A stretch of DNA of 64,000 nt, from positions 372,001 through 436,000 of the forward strand of contig NZ_CP009279.1 of NCBI RefSeq assembly GCF_000758545.1, given 5' to 3'. This stretch comes from Paenibacillus sp. FSL H7-0737. Lineage in GTDB: Bacteria; Bacillota; Bacilli; Paenibacillales; Paenibacillaceae. Both the position numbers and the translations under genes were made by a program. This document shows, one piece after another, positions 44,180 through 53,471 of this stretch (within the stretch, counting starts at the first letter, position 1; the number at the start of each line of letters is the position of its first letter). Under the pieces are notes generated by a model, which searched no databases, was not told the DNA's origin, and saw only the letters and a list, made by a program, of their open reading frames with translations.

Positions 44180-45157
44180 TTAGGGAAGACGAGTACCACG
44201 TGAACTAACATATAGGTCATACCATTCTTTACGAGTAAGCTCCAGCTTGTCCGCATCGGCGCAGGCAGCGATGCGCTGCGGATTCACAGTCCCAATCACA
44301 GGCTGAATAGCTGCCGGATGTGTCATTAGCCAGGATAGCACTATGGCTTCGGGTGTTGTTCCTTTTTCATCTGCAAGTTGTTTAACCATGGCAGCTGTCT
44401 GGACGATATTCTCTGGTTGATCCTCTAATGAACGTCCGCTAAATAAGCCTTGTGCGAGTGGGCCCCAAGCTTGAAGCTGAATGTTCTCCATTCGACAATG
44501 TTCAAGGGTTCCTTCGGGAAAGGTAATATCCTTCCAAGGTTCACGGTTTACACTGATTCCAGCATCGACCCAGCTGAGCTTGGCTAGGCTCATGTGTAGC
44601 TGGTTTACGATAAAAGGTTCATCGCAATAGGCTTGCAGCATTTTGATCTGCGCTGCGCTCATATTGGAGACGCCGAAATGACGAACTTTACCTGTTGCCT
44701 TTAATTGATGCAAAGCAGAAGCTACTTCCTCTGGATCCATTAGGGGGTCAGGCCGATGGAGCAGCAGAATATCAATATACTCCGTTCCTAGTCGCGACAA
44801 TATTCCTTCTACACTGCTTAGAATATGCTGGCTTGAGAAGTCAAAGACATTAGAGCTGTCTCCAGGCTCCATTAGCTTAATACCGCACTTCGATTGAATA
44901 ATGATTTCTTCGCGGAGTCCTGGGCGTTCTTTAAAGATTTGACCGAATACCTTCTCTGCTTTACCACGGGTATAAATATCTGCGTGATCAAACATATTGA
45001 TACCAATAGATAGTGCTGCGTCGACGGCTGCATGTCCTTGCTTAACATTCTCGGCGGTAATCGGTTCATGATCCCAGCCCCCACCAAATCCCATACAACC
45101 TAGAGCAATACGGCTGGCTGGTATACCGCGCTTGTTTAAAGGCAGTGTTCTCAACAA
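44180..45157 (-). CDS. Aldo/keto reductase
   Basis: A 325-residue NADPH-dependent oxidoreductase of the YdhF type. The tetrad is visible: D in MFDHADIYTRGKAE (with catalytic Y), K in IIQSKCGI and H in LLLHRPDPL; the cofactor loop is near VIGTVNPQRI. The TTG at 45157 lies 7 nt from AGGAGG and was chosen over a start 50 residues upstream. Substrate unknown. Confidence 0.9.
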   Translation of the reverse strand: MLRTLPLNKRGIPASRIALGCMGFGGGWDHEPITAENVKQGHAAVDAALSIGINMFDHADIYTRGKAEKVFGQIFKERPGLREEIIIQSKCGIKLMEPGDSSNVFDFSSQHILSSVEGILSRLGTEYIDILLLHRPDPLMDPEEVASALHQLKATGKVRHFGVSNMSAAQIKMLQAYCDEPFIVNQLHMSLAKLSWVDAGISVNREPWKDITFPEGTLEHCRMENIQLQAWGPLAQGLFSGRSLEDQPENIVQTAAMVKQLADEKGTTPEAIVLSWLMTHPAAIQPVIGTVNPQRIAACADADKLELTRKEWYDLYVSSRGTRLP

Positions 45158-45275
45158 TGTGATTCCTCCTAGGAAAATATGATTGCGTACACGTACATAT
45201 TGTACACGCTTAGATTCTAGTATGGTATTTATTGTCTCTGCAAAAGCGAAAAAAAGAGTAGAGGTCCTAAGGACT

Positions 45276-45839
45276 CTACTCTGTATTAAGTGGTGTTCCA
45301 ATGTCATTCAACTTGCGTGCTACAACATCATCATAGAGACGTTGTAGCCATTTTAGTTCAATAAGGGTGTGTTCATAGGTGCCGTACATGAGATGAAGGG
45401 CGGAACGAGGAACAATAGGAATATGTTCTTCATATACCTGATAAGCCAGATTCACCTGATGTTCGGTTTCACGAATACGTTCTTCGAGCAGCTTCTCCAC
45501 CTTGTTTTGATCAACATGACGGGACATGGCTAGAGCCATATACATCGGATGATAGAAGGGCTCGTTCTTTTTAATTTGCTGTAGAATTAACTGCTCGAAT
45601 AAATTTTTACCTTGCTCAGTAATACCGTAAATGGTTTTGTCTGGGCGATCACTGCTGCTTATCACTTCTAAAGCTTCGATATAACCATCTTGTGCAAGTT
45701 TATCGACAGCATAGTAGAGAGACCCAAGCTGGAGCTTTGTAATCCGGTCCATGGAGCGCTCTTTCATGACTAGTGTAATTTCATAGGGGTGCATATTTCG
45801 TTCAAGCAATAGTCCGAGAATAGCCAATTTCATCGACAT
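45276..45839 (-). CDS. PadR-family transcriptional regulator
   Basis: A 187-residue regulator with an N-terminal winged helix of the PadR type (LAILGLLLERNMHPYEITLVMKERSM, LQLGSLYYAVDKLAQDGYIEAL) and a C-terminal helical domain. PadR proteins often control adjacent multidrug exporters in response to toxic ligands. It lies 5 bp after the MFS exporter gene on the same strand, in one operon, so it likely controls the pair. The ATG follows AAAGGTAACGATT. Confidence 0.9.
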   Translation of the reverse strand: MSMKLAILGLLLERNMHPYEITLVMKERSMDRITKLQLGSLYYAVDKLAQDGYIEALEVISSSDRPDKTIYGITEQGKNLFEQLILQQIKKNEPFYHPMYMALAMSRHVDQNKVEKLLEERIRETEHQVNLAYQVYEEHIPIVPRSALHLMYGTYEHTLIELKWLQRLYDDVVARKLNDIGTPLNTE

Positions 45840-45844
45840 AATCG

Positions 45845-47365
45845 TTACCTTTTACCCTCGGACGCCTGAGCAGTTTTACTCGGAATGGTGAGGCGGTCTT
45901 TTGGCATAAGCAGCACAAAGACTAAACCAAGGACGGCAGGAATCATGGCCCACATAAAGGTATGTGCGATTGAAGAGGACAGTGCACTAGATATTTTCTC
46001 TAAAATTTCAGGTGGAATCTTGGCTCTTGCTTCAGGTGTCAGGGCTGCCCGTGGATCGCCGAAGGCTGCTGACTGCTCACTTCCGCCAAAAGCTTCGCTA
46101 ATGCTGCTAGTGAAGTTGTTACGCTGAATAATACCGAAGATCGTAATCCCCAGCGTCATCCCAAGCGAGCGCATAAAGGTACTTGTTGAAGTTGCCGAAC
46201 CGCGTTGGCGCATATCGAAATTATGGATAGCTGCCATGCTTAGCACGGAGAAGGAGAAGCCCACGCCGAATCCAGTTAAGGCCATGAATACATTAAGCAT
46301 GAGACGGGAGGTATCTGGTGATAAAGTGCTTAGACTGTAAACGCCTGCTACAAAACAGACTGCGGATAGGATCATAATGTTGCGGAAACTGGTTTTGGTT
46401 GTAAGTAGCCCACCGGTCTGACTGCCCACGACCGTACCGATCATCATCGGCATGAGGATCAGTCCAGAGTTCGTAGCGGAGCCGCCAAATACGCCCTGTA
46501 CAAAGATAGGAATGTAGATGGTGGCTACGATAAAGGCAGAGCCATAGAACAAGGCTGTCACACTACTTGTTGCAAACAACCGTTTACTGAACATCGCGAA
46601 CGAGATAACAGGTTCAGCCGCCACTCTCTCAATGAGGATGAATGCCAGCAAGAGTACAGCGAAGCCGGCGAATAAGCCGAGAATGACACTGGAATCCCAA
46701 GCGTATTGATTGCCTCCCAGTTCTAGCGCAAACATTAGGCAGATAATGGCGCCGACGAGAGTGAAGGCTCCGCCCCAGTCGATGCGCTGTTTAGCGTGAG
46801 AGATCGATTCTTTGTAAGAAGTTGCAATCAGAAAAAGTGCAATAATTCCGAGCGGCAGGTTAATGTAGAATACCCATTGCCAGCCTACATAGTCGGTAAT
46901 ATATGCACCCAATAATGGTCCGAGTACACTGGAGATTCCGAAGACCGCACCGAAAAGGCCGGTCAGCTTTCCTCTTTTTTCAGGAGGGAAAATGTCGAAA
47001 ACGATGGTGAAGGCGATAGGCATTAGTGCACCGCCGCCGATTCCTTGAATTGCCCGGTAAATACTTAGTTGTGTAATACTGGTTGCAGTACCGCACAGTG
47101 CTGAGCCAATCAGGAATACAATCAGTCCGAACATGAAGAAACGTTTACGTCCATACATATCCGAGAGCTTGCCGAAGATAGGGGTTCCAGCCATTACCAT
47201 GACCATATAGGCCGAAGTGACCCATACGATTTTGTCCAGACCGCCAAGGTCGGAAACAATGGTTCCCATAGCTGAAGCTACAATGGTATTGTCCATCGCG
47301 GACATCAGAATACCGAGCAGCAGGCCGATAACTACGAGTTTAAGATTACTTTCTTTAGTATGCAT
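45845..47365 (-). CDS. MFS drug exporter, DHA2 (14-segment) family
   Basis: A 506-residue efflux pump with about 14 membrane segments. Motif A (GKLSDMYGRKRFF), the antiporter motif C (GAVFGISSVLGPLLGAYI) and the start LLLGILMSAMDNTIVASAMGTI are typical of the EmrB/QacA group, which expels cationic or amphipathic drugs using the proton gradient. The ATG at 47365 follows AAAAAGGAG; a 22-residue upstream extension is rejected. It is followed by the PadR gene. Confidence 0.92.
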   Translation of the reverse strand: MHTKESNLKLVVIGLLLGILMSAMDNTIVASAMGTIVSDLGGLDKIVWVTSAYMVMVMAGTPIFGKLSDMYGRKRFFMFGLIVFLIGSALCGTATSITQLSIYRAIQGIGGGALMPIAFTIVFDIFPPEKRGKLTGLFGAVFGISSVLGPLLGAYITDYVGWQWVFYINLPLGIIALFLIATSYKESISHAKQRIDWGGAFTLVGAIICLMFALELGGNQYAWDSSVILGLFAGFAVLLLAFILIERVAAEPVISFAMFSKRLFATSSVTALFYGSAFIVATIYIPIFVQGVFGGSATNSGLILMPMMIGTVVGSQTGGLLTTKTSFRNIMILSAVCFVAGVYSLSTLSPDTSRLMLNVFMALTGFGVGFSFSVLSMAAIHNFDMRQRGSATSTSTFMRSLGMTLGITIFGIIQRNNFTSSISEAFGGSEQSAAFGDPRAALTPEARAKIPPEILEKISSALSSSIAHTFMWAMIPAVLGLVFVLLMPKDRLTIPSKTAQASEGKR

Positions 47366-47475
47366 GCTTCGCAGGCTCCTTTTTCTAATAGTGATAAATC
47401 CGTTCAATAAATGTTCATAGGTTAGAAGCAAAATTTATTATATTCAAATTTGAATAGGGTAGCAATAGTTTTTTT

Positions 47476-47573
47476 CAAATATAAGAAGTATAAGTTTCAC
47501 ACAATACTATGTGTCTTATATTTCTCGCTTAAACGCTTACCGTCCTTAAGGACACCGAAGGCGTCTATGCTTG
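47476..47573 (+). repeat. Dispersed intergenic palindromic repeat, copy 3
   Basis: CAAATATAAGAA, GTATAAGTTTCACAC, CTTATATTTCTCGCTTAAACGC and GTCCTTAAGGAC with CGAAGGCGTC. AAATATAAG (left) pairs with CTTATATTT, and the core is a second hairpin. It fills the gap between the MFS and csoR genes. Confidence 0.82.
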
Positions 47574-47613
47574 AAAAAATGGGATTTGGGGGATAGGAAA
47601 TAAAGAACGCCTC

Positions 47614-47642
47614 TTGACATACCCTACGGGGGTATATTATAT
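47614..47642 (+). promoter_or_regulatory. csoR promoter overlapped by a CsoR operator
   Basis: TTGACA (47614-47619) and TTATAT (47637-47642) frame a 17-bp spacer that contains the CsoR box ATACCCTACGGGGGTAT (47619-47635). Copper-free CsoR would block this promoter. Confidence 0.88.
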
Positions 47643-47665
47643 TATTGGCAAGGAGGCTGATTCTT

Positions 47666-48013
47666 ATGTCTACTAGTAAGCAAGAACAAACTGAGAAATC
47701 CTGTGAAGCTGACTGTCATTCTTCAGCATCTGGAGAACGAATGAGTCATCATTCGACAGATTTCAAAAATGGTTTGAATACTCGCCTCAACCGGATTGAA
47801 GGCCAGATCCGCGGGATAAAGGGTATGATAGAGCGGGATACTTATTGTGACGATGTGCTCAACCAGCTCGCAGCGGTTCAAGCGGCACTAAACGGTGTTG
47901 GTAAGATGCTGCTGGAAGGGCATATGAAGAGTTGTATTATTGAACGAATCGAAGCCGGTGAACATGAGGTTATCGATGAGCTGCTAATTACGGTTAACAA
48001 ATTAATGAAATAA
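47666..48013 (+). CDS. csoR: Copper-sensing transcriptional repressor CsoR
   Basis: A 115-residue four-helix regulator of the CsoR/RcnR family. Copper ligands are visible: a cysteine in TYCDDVLNQ, and the histidine and cysteine in GHMKSCIIE. A Cys/His-rich N-terminal tail (EKSCEADCHSSAS) is an additional possible metal site. Cu(I) binding releases it from the box at 47619-47635, turning on the operon including copZ and copA. The ATG at 47666 follows AAGGAGG; a TTG 21 nt upstream is rejected. Confidence 0.94.
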   Translation: MSTSKQEQTEKSCEADCHSSASGERMSHHSTDFKNGLNTRLNRIEGQIRGIKGMIERDTYCDDVLNQLAAVQAALNGVGKMLLEGHMKSCIIERIEAGEHEVIDELLITVNKLMK

Positions 48014-48066
48014 TAAGCTAATGCTCCTTGAGCATGGCTTCATAACATTTACTGGAGGTAATTATA

Positions 48067-48267
48067 ATGTCGAACGCTACATTAAACGTTGAAGGAATGT
48101 CTTGTGGTCACTGTGTCAACTCTGTAGAGAAGGCTGTAGGTAATCTTGGAGCTACTGCTAAAGTTGATCTTGCTGCTAAAAAAGTTTCCGTTGAGTATGA
48201 TGAGAACAAGGTGAGCCTTGGAGCTATTAAAGAAGCTATTGAAGAGCAAGGGTATGATGTAGTTTAA
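48067..48267 (+). CDS. copZ: Copper chaperone CopZ
   Basis: A 66-residue HMA-domain protein with the Cu(I)-binding GMSCGHCVNS motif (C13, C16). It carries copper in the cytosol to the CopA ATPase. Its length is that of a single ferredoxin-like fold. It lies 53 bp after csoR behind CTGGAGG and is followed by a terminator-like hairpin before copA. Confidence 0.95.
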   Translation: MSNATLNVEGMSCGHCVNSVEKAVGNLGATAKVDLAAKKVSVEYDENKVSLGAIKEAIEEQGYDVV

Positions 48268-48283
48268 TTTGAAGCAAAGTAAT

Positions 48284-48334
48284 AAGGCTTGGAGCTGTAT
48301 GGGAATGCCATAAGCTCCAATGCCTTTTCTTTTT
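48284..48334 (+). terminator. Hairpin terminator between copZ and copA
   Basis: AAGGCTTGGAGCT pairs with AGCTCCAATGCCTT and is followed by a T-rich tail. It would reduce read-through into copA, so the second CsoR box just beyond suggests copA has its own promoter. Confidence 0.75.
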
Positions 48335-48346
48335 ATAGAAATTATC

Positions 48347-48363
48347 ATACTCTATAGGGGTAT
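48347..48363. promoter_or_regulatory. Second CsoR box before copA
   Basis: ATACTCTATAGGGGTAT resembles the box at 47619-47635 (13 of 17 positions match). It lies 18 bp before the copA start. Confidence 0.65.
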
Positions 48364-48380
48364 GAGGAGGCTTTGGAATC

Positions 48381-50843
48381 ATGGATAAGTTAAAAATAAC
48401 AGCTTCACCCAATGAACAGCAAGCGACCGTACAGATTACAGGCATGACCTGTTCTGCTTGTGCAGCTCGAATTGAGAAAGGTTTGTCCCGGATGGAGGGT
48501 GTTTCTCGCGCAAATGTAAATTTAGCCTTGGAACAAGCCACTGTCGGATTCGATCCTTCTGTATCAGGGTTACCACAAATTGAAGATAAAATCCGCGCTC
48601 TTGGTTATGATACCGTCAAAGAGACCGCGGATTTTGATATATCAGGCATGACCTGCGCTGCATGCTCGGCGCGGATCGAAAAAGTGTTGAGTCGTACGCC
48701 GGGGATCGCAGCAGTGAATGTGAATTTAGCGCTGGAAACGGCACATGTAGAATATACTCCCGGTAATATTAGTCCAAGAGAGATCATGGAGAAGGTAAGC
48801 AATATCGGATATAAAGCTACTCTTAAAGAAGACCGCAAGGATCATGTGGATCGTCGTGTACAGGAAATTCAGCATAAGAAGTGGAAGTGGATCATTTCTG
48901 CTATTCTTTCTTTCCCATTGTTATGGGCGATGGCAGGTCATTTCTCATTCACAAGCTGGATTCCAACACCGGAGTTATTTATGAATCCTTGGTTTCAGCT
49001 TGTTCTGGCGACCCCCGTACAGTTTATCATCGGTTGGCAGTTCTACGTAGGCGCGTATAAAGCACTTCGTAACGGAAGTGCCAATATGGATGTGTTGGTC
49101 GTACTGGGGACATCAGCAGCGTATTTCTACAGTCTTTATCTGACGATTGATTCATTAAGTATGAAGGGAATGAATCATACCGCCCCAATGTATTATGAGA
49201 CGAGTGCTGTACTCATCACGCTCATCCTCGTCGGTAAATGGTTCGAGGCGCTAGCCAAAGGACGTTCCTCTGACGCTATTAAGAGCTTAATGGGGCTTCA
49301 GGCAAAGACGGCTCTCGTGATCCGCGATGGCAAAGAAATGAATATTTCGACAGATGAAGTGATTCCCGGTGATATTGTATTGGTGAAGCCTGGAACAAAG
49401 GTGCCGGTGGATGGCGAGGTAGTAGAGGGTTCCTCTTCTGTGGACGAGTCTATGTTGACCGGAGAAAGTATTCCTGTAGAGAAAAAACCTGGAGATACCG
49501 TTATCGGTGCTACATTAAATAAGAATGGGATTTTAAGAATTAAAGCCAACAAAGTAGGAAGAGACACTGCTCTCGCTCAAATCATTAGAGTAGTGGAGGA
49601 GGCCCAAGGCTCCAAAGCGCCGATCCAGCGGATCGCGGATGTCATCTCAGGTATTTTTGTACCGATTGTTGTAGGCATTGCGATGATCACTTTCTTGGTC
49701 TGGTACTTCTGGGCAGCACCTGGTCAATTTGCCGATGCCCTTGAAAAAGCTATTGCGGTGCTCGTAATCGCTTGTCCATGTGCGTTAGGTCTTGCAACGC
49801 CGACCTCCATTATGGCGGGATCGGGCCGCGCTGCGGAGCTTGGTATTCTGTTCAAGGGTGGTGAGCATTTAGAAGGCGCACAAGGGATTAAGATCGTTGT
49901 TTTGGATAAGACAGGTACGGTTACAAATGGTAAGCCCGTGCTGACTGATATCGTGACTACCACTGGAATTGCCGCTTATGGTAAAGAAAGTGCAGAGAAT
50001 CGTCTATTAGCTTTAACTGCGGCAGCCGAGAAATTATCAGAACATCCGCTTGCGGAAGCAATCGTAGCAGGAGCCGCTGACAGAGGTTTGATCTTACCCA
50101 CCGCTGAACAGTTTGATAATGTACCTGGACGGGGAATTATGGCTGTTGTCTCCGATCAACAAGTTAGGGTGGGTACACGGCGTATGATGGAAGATCATCA
50201 ATTGGACATCACAGAGTGGACCCCAGTCATGAAGAGACTGGAAGAGGCAGGAAAGACAGCTATGCTTGTAGCGGTGGACGATGATATTGCCGGGATTGTC
50301 GCTGTGGCGGATACGATTAAGCCAACCTCTAAAGCAGCTGTAGCTGCGCTTCATGCGATGGGCATAGAGGTCATTATGATTACAGGTGACAATAAAATCA
50401 CCGCAGAAGCTATTGCGAAGCAAGCAGGTATTCGAAAAGTGTTAGCAGAGGTTCTACCCGAAGGCAAAGCGGAGGAAGTTCGTAAGCTGCAGCGGAATGG
50501 GACAAAGGTAGCTATGGTTGGGGATGGCATCAATGATGCTCCTGCACTGGCTACTGCAGATACGGGCATGGCGATTGGTACAGGGACGGATGTAGCAATG
50601 GAGGCTGCAGATATTACACTGATGCGGGGAGATCTGAAGAGCATACCCGATGCCATTATGATGAGCCGTAAAACGATGAGTAATATTAAGCAGAATTTGT
50701 TCTGGGCACTTGCATACAATACAATAGGTATACCGATTGCTGCACTCGGATTTCTGGCTCCATGGCTAGCTGGAGCTGCGATGGCATTCAGTTCTGTGTC
50801 CGTCGTCTTGAATGCACTTCGTTTGCAGCGGGTAAAGCTTTAA
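48381..50843 (+). CDS. copA: Copper-exporting P1B-type ATPase CopA
   Basis: An 820-residue Cu(I) efflux ATPase. Two N-terminal HMA domains bear [10 protein letters not shown] (C24, C27) and [10 protein letters not shown] (C92, C95). Membrane segments include the CPC transport motif ([13 protein letters not shown]), the phosphorylation site DKTGTVTNG, the HP locus [10 protein letters not shown], and [10 protein letters not shown]. It completes the csoR-copZ-copA set. The ATG follows AGGAGG. Confidence 0.96.
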   Translation: MDKLKITASPNEQQATVQITGMTCSACAARIEKGLSRMEGVSRANVNLALEQATVGFDPSVSGLPQIEDKIRALGYDTVKETADFDISGMTCAACSARIEKVLSRTPGIAAVNVNLALETAHVEYTPGNISPREIMEKVSNIGYKATLKEDRKDHVDRRVQEIQHKKWKWIISAILSFPLLWAMAGHFSFTSWIPTPELFMNPWFQLVLATPVQFIIGWQFYVGAYKALRNGSANMDVLVVLGTSAAYFYSLYLTIDSLSMKGMNHTAPMYYETSAVLITLILVGKWFEALAKGRSSDAIKSLMGLQAKTALVIRDGKEMNISTDEVIPGDIVLVKPGTKVPVDGEVVEGSSSVDESMLTGESIPVEKKPGDTVIGATLNKNGILRIKANKVGRDTALAQIIRVVEEAQGSKAPIQRIADVISGIFVPIVVGIAMITFLVWYFWAAPGQFADALEKAIAVLVIACPCALGLATPTSIMAGSGRAAELGILFKGGEHLEGAQGIKIVVLDKTGTVTNGKPVLTDIVTTTGIAAYGKESAENRLLALTAAAEKLSEHPLAEAIVAGAADRGLILPTAEQFDNVPGRGIMAVVSDQQVRVGTRRMMEDHQLDITEWTPVMKRLEEAGKTAMLVAVDDDIAGIVAVADTIKPTSKAAVAALHAMGIEVIMITGDNKITAEAIAKQAGIRKVLAEVLPEGKAEEVRKLQRNGTKVAMVGDGINDAPALATADTGMAIGTGTDVAMEAADITLMRGDLKSIPDAIMMSRKTMSNIKQNLFWALAYNTIGIPIAALGFLAPWLAGAAMAFSSVSVVLNALRLQRVKL

Positions 50844-50874
50844 GAGAAACCTAACTATGTAAGGAGTGGCCGCT

Positions 50875-51627
50875 GTGCAAGAAAACAACGAGACAATATC
50901 TCTATTAATGAACCATGCATCTGTCCGTAAGTATCAGGATAAGCCAGTAAGTGAAGAGCAGCTTGCAGCTATTATTGAAGCAGGTCAAATGGCTTCGACT
51001 TCCAGCAGTGTACAAGCCTATAGTGTTATTGCAGTGACTGACCCGGCTCTAAAAGCAGAGCTTGCCGGATTAGCGGGTAATCAGGCTTATATCGAACAAT
51101 GCCCAGTCTTTTTGGTCTGGTGCGCGGATTTATATCGACTGCGTGAGGTCACAAAACCTCATTTGCAGGGAGAGACATCGTATGAAGATTCTACGGAGAA
51201 CCTTATTGTAGCTACCGTTGATGTTGCGCTTGCTGCTCAGAATGCTGCTGTGGCTGCGGAATCACTCGGGCTCGGGATTGTTTATATCGGCGGAATCCGT
51301 AACCGGATTGCGGAGGTTTCTGAGCTGCTTGGACTGCCCGAATTGGTTTATCCGATATTTGGAATGTGTGTGGGCTATCCTGATGGAGCCACAAGCCTGC
51401 GTCCGCGTCTGCCATTAGAGGCTGTTCTACATCGCAATCGCTACAATGCCGAAACGACAGTGGAGCAGGTCAAGACTTACGATAAAGTCTCTTCAGACTA
51501 TATGCGTGAGCGGACGCATGGTGCCAAGGATACACCTTGGTCTGTGATTATGGCAGAACGGTTGGCACAGCCAGCGCGAATGCATATGAAGGAATTCCTG
51601 CTCGGAAAAGGATTCTTTAAGAGGTAA
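50875..51627 (+). CDS. NfrA/Frp-type NAD(P)H flavin oxidoreductase
   Basis: A 250-residue nitroreductase-superfamily flavoprotein resembling the NfsA/NfrA group. Visible are HASVRKYQDKPVSEEQL, QMASTSSSVQAYSVI, VDVALAAQNAAVAAESLGLGIVYIGGIRN and the C-terminal RERTHGAKDTPWS. These FMN enzymes reduce nitro compounds, quinones or flavin. The GTG at 50875 follows AAGGAG by 8 nt and is preferred over the GTG at 50866, which overlaps it. It follows copA by 31 bp and may be co-transcribed. A terminator follows. Confidence 0.88.
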   Translation: MQENNETISLLMNHASVRKYQDKPVSEEQLAAIIEAGQMASTSSSVQAYSVIAVTDPALKAELAGLAGNQAYIEQCPVFLVWCADLYRLREVTKPHLQGETSYEDSTENLIVATVDVALAAQNAAVAAESLGLGIVYIGGIRNRIAEVSELLGLPELVYPIFGMCVGYPDGATSLRPRLPLEAVLHRNRYNAETTVEQVKTYDKVSSDYMRERTHGAKDTPWSVIMAERLAQPARMHMKEFLLGKGFFKR

Positions 51628-51643
51628 TCAAGTATTTTCGATT

Positions 51644-51695
51644 AAAGAGGTTGCCCTATTCGTAGTTAAAACTACGGGTAGGGCAACCTCTTTTT
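51644..51695 (+). terminator. Terminator after the flavin oxidoreductase
   Basis: AAAGAGGTTGCCCTA pairs with TAGGGCAACCTCTTT over a loop holding an inner CGTAGTT/AACTACG stem and ends in a T-run. Confidence 0.9.
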
Positions 51696-51821
51696 CGTAC
51701 CCTGAGGCATGAAGGTGACAGTTGTCATCTTAAAGAAATGACAGTCCATACTAATGTCAGGTCTCCTTTTTCCATATGATTGAAATAGATCAAACGCATT
51801 CGGAATCGGAGGGGTTACGAA

Positions 51822-52730
51822 ATGGACAGTGTTATTGAGATGAATGGAGTTAGCAAATTATATAAGGATAAGAAAGCAGTAGATAATATCAGCTTCAACA
51901 TTGCCAAAGGTTCGATTACAGCTATTCTTGGACCAAACGGAGCAGGCAAAACAACGGCATTGGGAATGTTATTGGGGCTATTAGAACCCACTGAAGGTAC
52001 AGTGAAAATATTTGGACAACATCCAAAAGATAAAATGGTACGTGAAAAGACCGGTGCGATGCTGCAAGAGGTAAGTGTGATGGATCGGCTGAAGGTTCGG
52101 GAGATCATTGCTCTGATCCGTAGCTATTATCCACAGCCGATGGATATGGAGTTTCTAATTAAAGCTACAGGGCTTGCGCCAGCGGATCTGAATAGATACG
52201 CCGAGAAGCTCTCGGGCGGTCAAAAGCGTAGTCTAGGCTTCGCGCTGGCCCTGGCTGGTGATCCAGAGTTGATCTTTTTCGATGAACCTACGGTTGGACT
52301 TGATATTACTTCCCGGCGGCGGTTCTGGGATACGGTTCGTGGACTTGCGGAGCAGGGCAAGACGATTGTGTTCACGACACATTACTTACAGGAAGCTGAA
52401 GATATTGCGGATCGTATTCTATTGTTTAGCAAAGGCCATTTAGTTGCAGACGGAAGTCCAGATGAGATTAAATCGCGGATTGTGAAGCGTTCGCTGTCCT
52501 TTTTGCCAATAGGTGATCGATCAAAATTACGCAGGAGCCTGCTGGAACTAACCGCTATTGAGGGTTGTTATGAAAAAGAGGGCCGAATTCATGTGACGAC
52601 AGACGATACGGATGAAGCGCTGCGAGCGATTTTTGTTACTGGACTTCCCGTGAAGGATGTTCGTATAGATCAGGGACGTTTGGATGACGCTTTTGAACAA
52701 TTGACCATGAACCAAGAGGAGGCTATCTAA
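51822..52730 (+). CDS. ABC transporter ATP-binding protein
   Basis: A 302-residue ABC-2-type ATPase. Walker A is GPNGAGKTTA (about residues 38-47), the signature LSGGQKRSLG (about 131-140) and Walker B LIFFDEPTVGLD (about 152-163). The C-terminal part has the extension usual for drug-export ATPases. The ATG overlaps no other gene; a permease gene follows by 2 bp. With the two-component pair downstream it forms a typical export/resistance module; the cargo is unknown. Confidence 0.93.
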   Translation: MDSVIEMNGVSKLYKDKKAVDNISFNIAKGSITAILGPNGAGKTTALGMLLGLLEPTEGTVKIFGQHPKDKMVREKTGAMLQEVSVMDRLKVREIIALIRSYYPQPMDMEFLIKATGLAPADLNRYAEKLSGGQKRSLGFALALAGDPELIFFDEPTVGLDITSRRRFWDTVRGLAEQGKTIVFTTHYLQEAEDIADRILLFSKGHLVADGSPDEIKSRIVKRSLSFLPIGDRSKLRRSLLELTAIEGCYEKEGRIHVTTDDTDEALRAIFVTGLPVKDVRIDQGRLDDAFEQLTMNQEEAI

Positions 52731-52732
52731 AG

Positions 52733-53467
52733 ATGAGATTAATTACTGTACAGTGTAAAGCCGAGATGCTGAGGATCATCCGTAATCCTTATTACGTATT
52801 CTGGTCATTGCTCATGCCCATTATGTTCTACTTCATCTTCACCCGCGTGGTTAATACAGGTAATGATGACCCGACTTGGCGCGCTCACTACTTAATGTCG
52901 ATGGCAACCTTTAGTGTAATGGGCTCTGCGATCATGACGCTAGGCATCCGTTTAGTGCAAGAACGAACACAAGGCTGGACTACCTTTATTCGGATTACCC
53001 CGCTACCGGGTTCCGTCTATTTCTTCGGAAAAATGTTCGGGCAAACGATGATGCATCTGTTTTCGGTCATTTGTATTTTTGCCGCAGGATATTTAATCAA
53101 CGGTGTCTCCTTATCTGCGGGTCAATGGGTGCTTAGTGGGCTATGGATTCTGATCGGTTCCCTTCCATTTTTGGCGATTGGTACGCTTGTGGGTGCTATG
53201 AAACGGGTGGATACGGCTAGTGGAGTCAGTAACGTGATTTATATGGCGCTTGCTGTAGCGGGGGGCATGTGGATGCCAATTGAGATTTTACCACGTTTAA
53301 TGCAGAAGATTGGTCATTGGTTACCTTCTTATAACTATGGAAATGGGGCGTGGGAGATTGTACGTGGTTCAGCCCCGCATTGGAGTAATGTCTTGATTTT
53401 GCTCGGATATTTGGTAGTTTTTATGTTACTATCGGTTTATATTCGAAAAAAACAGGAAGCGGTGTAA
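52733..53467 (+). CDS. ABC-2 type permease
   Basis: A 244-residue membrane protein with six hydrophobic segments of the ABC-2 family (NPYYVFWSLLMPIMFYFIFTRVV near the N terminus, MALAVAGGMWMPIEILPRLMQKI near residues 178-200). It pairs with the upstream ATPase, separated by 2 bp. The kinase gene follows 4 bp later. Confidence 0.92.
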   Translation: MRLITVQCKAEMLRIIRNPYYVFWSLLMPIMFYFIFTRVVNTGNDDPTWRAHYLMSMATFSVMGSAIMTLGIRLVQERTQGWTTFIRITPLPGSVYFFGKMFGQTMMHLFSVICIFAAGYLINGVSLSAGQWVLSGLWILIGSLPFLAIGTLVGAMKRVDTASGVSNVIYMALAVAGGMWMPIEILPRLMQKIGHWLPSYNYGNGAWEIVRGSAPHWSNVLILLGYLVVFMLLSVYIRKKQEAV

Positions 53468-53471
53468 AGTA

